From Pomacea canaliculata (Eukaryota > Mollusca > Gastropoda > Architaenioglossa > Ampullariidae), in NCBI RefSeq assembly GCF_003073045.1, contig NC_037590.1:19867708-19931707 (forward strand): a DNA stretch of 64,000 bases, read 5' to 3'. Made by a program: the position numbers and the translations under genes. The stretch's first letter is position 1. Each line of letters opens with the position of its first letter. Shown here one piece after another: positions 63,250 to 64,000 of the stretch. The notes under the pieces are model-generated. The model was given only the letters and a program-made list of their open reading frames with translations. It was not told the origin of the DNA and did no database searches.

Positions 63250-64000
63250 ATGATAATTGATTCACGTTCATTTCTTATATTTATCGTTATTTCACAAACA
63301 GTTCTAACGTAGAAAGTGTCAACATAAATTGCAACATTCCGTCCAGATTTTATAAATGTAAACTGGGGATCTGATCACGAAGCAGGTTCAGCCACAGTTG
63401 CCCCAAGATTGGCAGAAATGTCACAAAATAAATCACATTTAACACAAACATTCGTCAAATTAATGTTGAAATGAATATTGACCTAAGTACATCTGTATAT
63501 TTCCGTCAATCTGTTCCACTGTCTTCACATTACTTGCTCAAGCCACCATTGTGACTGCACGTTCGTACCCACTTTTGGAAAAAGGATCGGTGTCTTTGCT
63601 AGCCAAGCGGTTGGCTATCATAAACTTGAAACCGCTGTGTCATATACCACCGGATTCAGCACATAATGCTCTTTCGCGATCACCAAGGGAACCACAGGGT
63701 ATTTTGCACGTGGTTCGAGCTAAGTCAATTCAAAGTTGACAAATATTTTAATTGTGCTTTAGAACTGTTAAATTTCATTAATACACAGGCATTTTCGCCA
63801 ATCTGAGCTGACTTAATTCAATATATATCTATACATCAATATCCATTGCGAAAGCTTTGTGAACGCAAGCACAAATACAAACCCAACCATCAAAACGCAT
63901 TACACGGCACACGGAAAATGAGCTCCGCGCGGCATGTCGATTTTCGTGCAGGGTACCATTTATCCTCACAAAAAACACATTATTCTCCCTGTCACACAAA
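63250..64000. other. Right-edge region, nothing recognised
   Basis: No conserved frame. Base composition becomes less AT-rich towards 63900-63950 (GAGCTCCGCGCGGCATG), which could be the edge of a promoter for a gene beyond the window. This is speculation. Confidence 0.3.

Overview
This window is AT-rich, intron-rich nuclear DNA from an animal. The proteins resemble animal orthologues at moderate distance. The mix of RTE/CR1-like LINE remnants, tRNA-derived SINEs and palindromic MITEs suggests a lophotrochozoan, most likely a gastropod mollusc; that placement is inference. There are no bacterial-style operons, CRISPR arrays, rRNAs or convincing tRNA genes. Genes were assembled exon by exon from protein similarity, GT-AG splice sites and phase continuity.

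Layout: (1) 1-12417, minus: an ABCA5-type ABC transporter, 18 coding exons, whose C-terminal part runs off the left edge. (2) 12.5-17.7 kb: mostly featureless, with a SINE remnant near 12.6 kb. (3) 17736-20352, minus: GFER/ALR sulfhydryl oxidase, 3 exons. (4) 20410-24345, plus: a small NDUFA3-like complex I subunit, 4 exons, head-to-head with GFER (start codons about 57 bp apart). (5) 25.3-26.4 kb: CR1/L2-like LINE 3' fragment. (6) 28230-33662, plus: a divergent protein phosphatase 1 catalytic subunit, 10 coding exons, with SINEs in its introns. (7) 37542-39651, minus: MGMT, O6-alkylguanine-DNA alkyltransferase, 3 coding exons. (8) 40504-54452, plus: an USP31/USP43-type ubiquitin hydrolase, 11 exons, with a 3.1 kb DNA transposon in intron 1. 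(9) 54.5-61.8 kb: AT-rich 3'UTR/intergenic. (10) 61.8-63.2 kb: internally deleted LINE. (11) 63.25-64 kb: no gene seen.

Functionally, GFER (mitochondrial disulfide relay) and NDUFA3 (complex I) form a divergent mitochondrial pair. MGMT and the USP gene form a second divergent pair around an ~850 bp spacer.

The most notable results are: three single-base frame interruptions in three neighbouring conserved genes (ABCA5, GFER, NDUFA3-like), each repaired by removing one base, which suggests residual assembly indels; a GC-AG intron in the ABC transporter; a long-TIR transposon whose left arm carries a nested MITE, with the other arm preserving the empty TA site; and a PP1 paralogue lacking the usual C-terminal tail. 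I found no clear candidate for a wholly new biological system.
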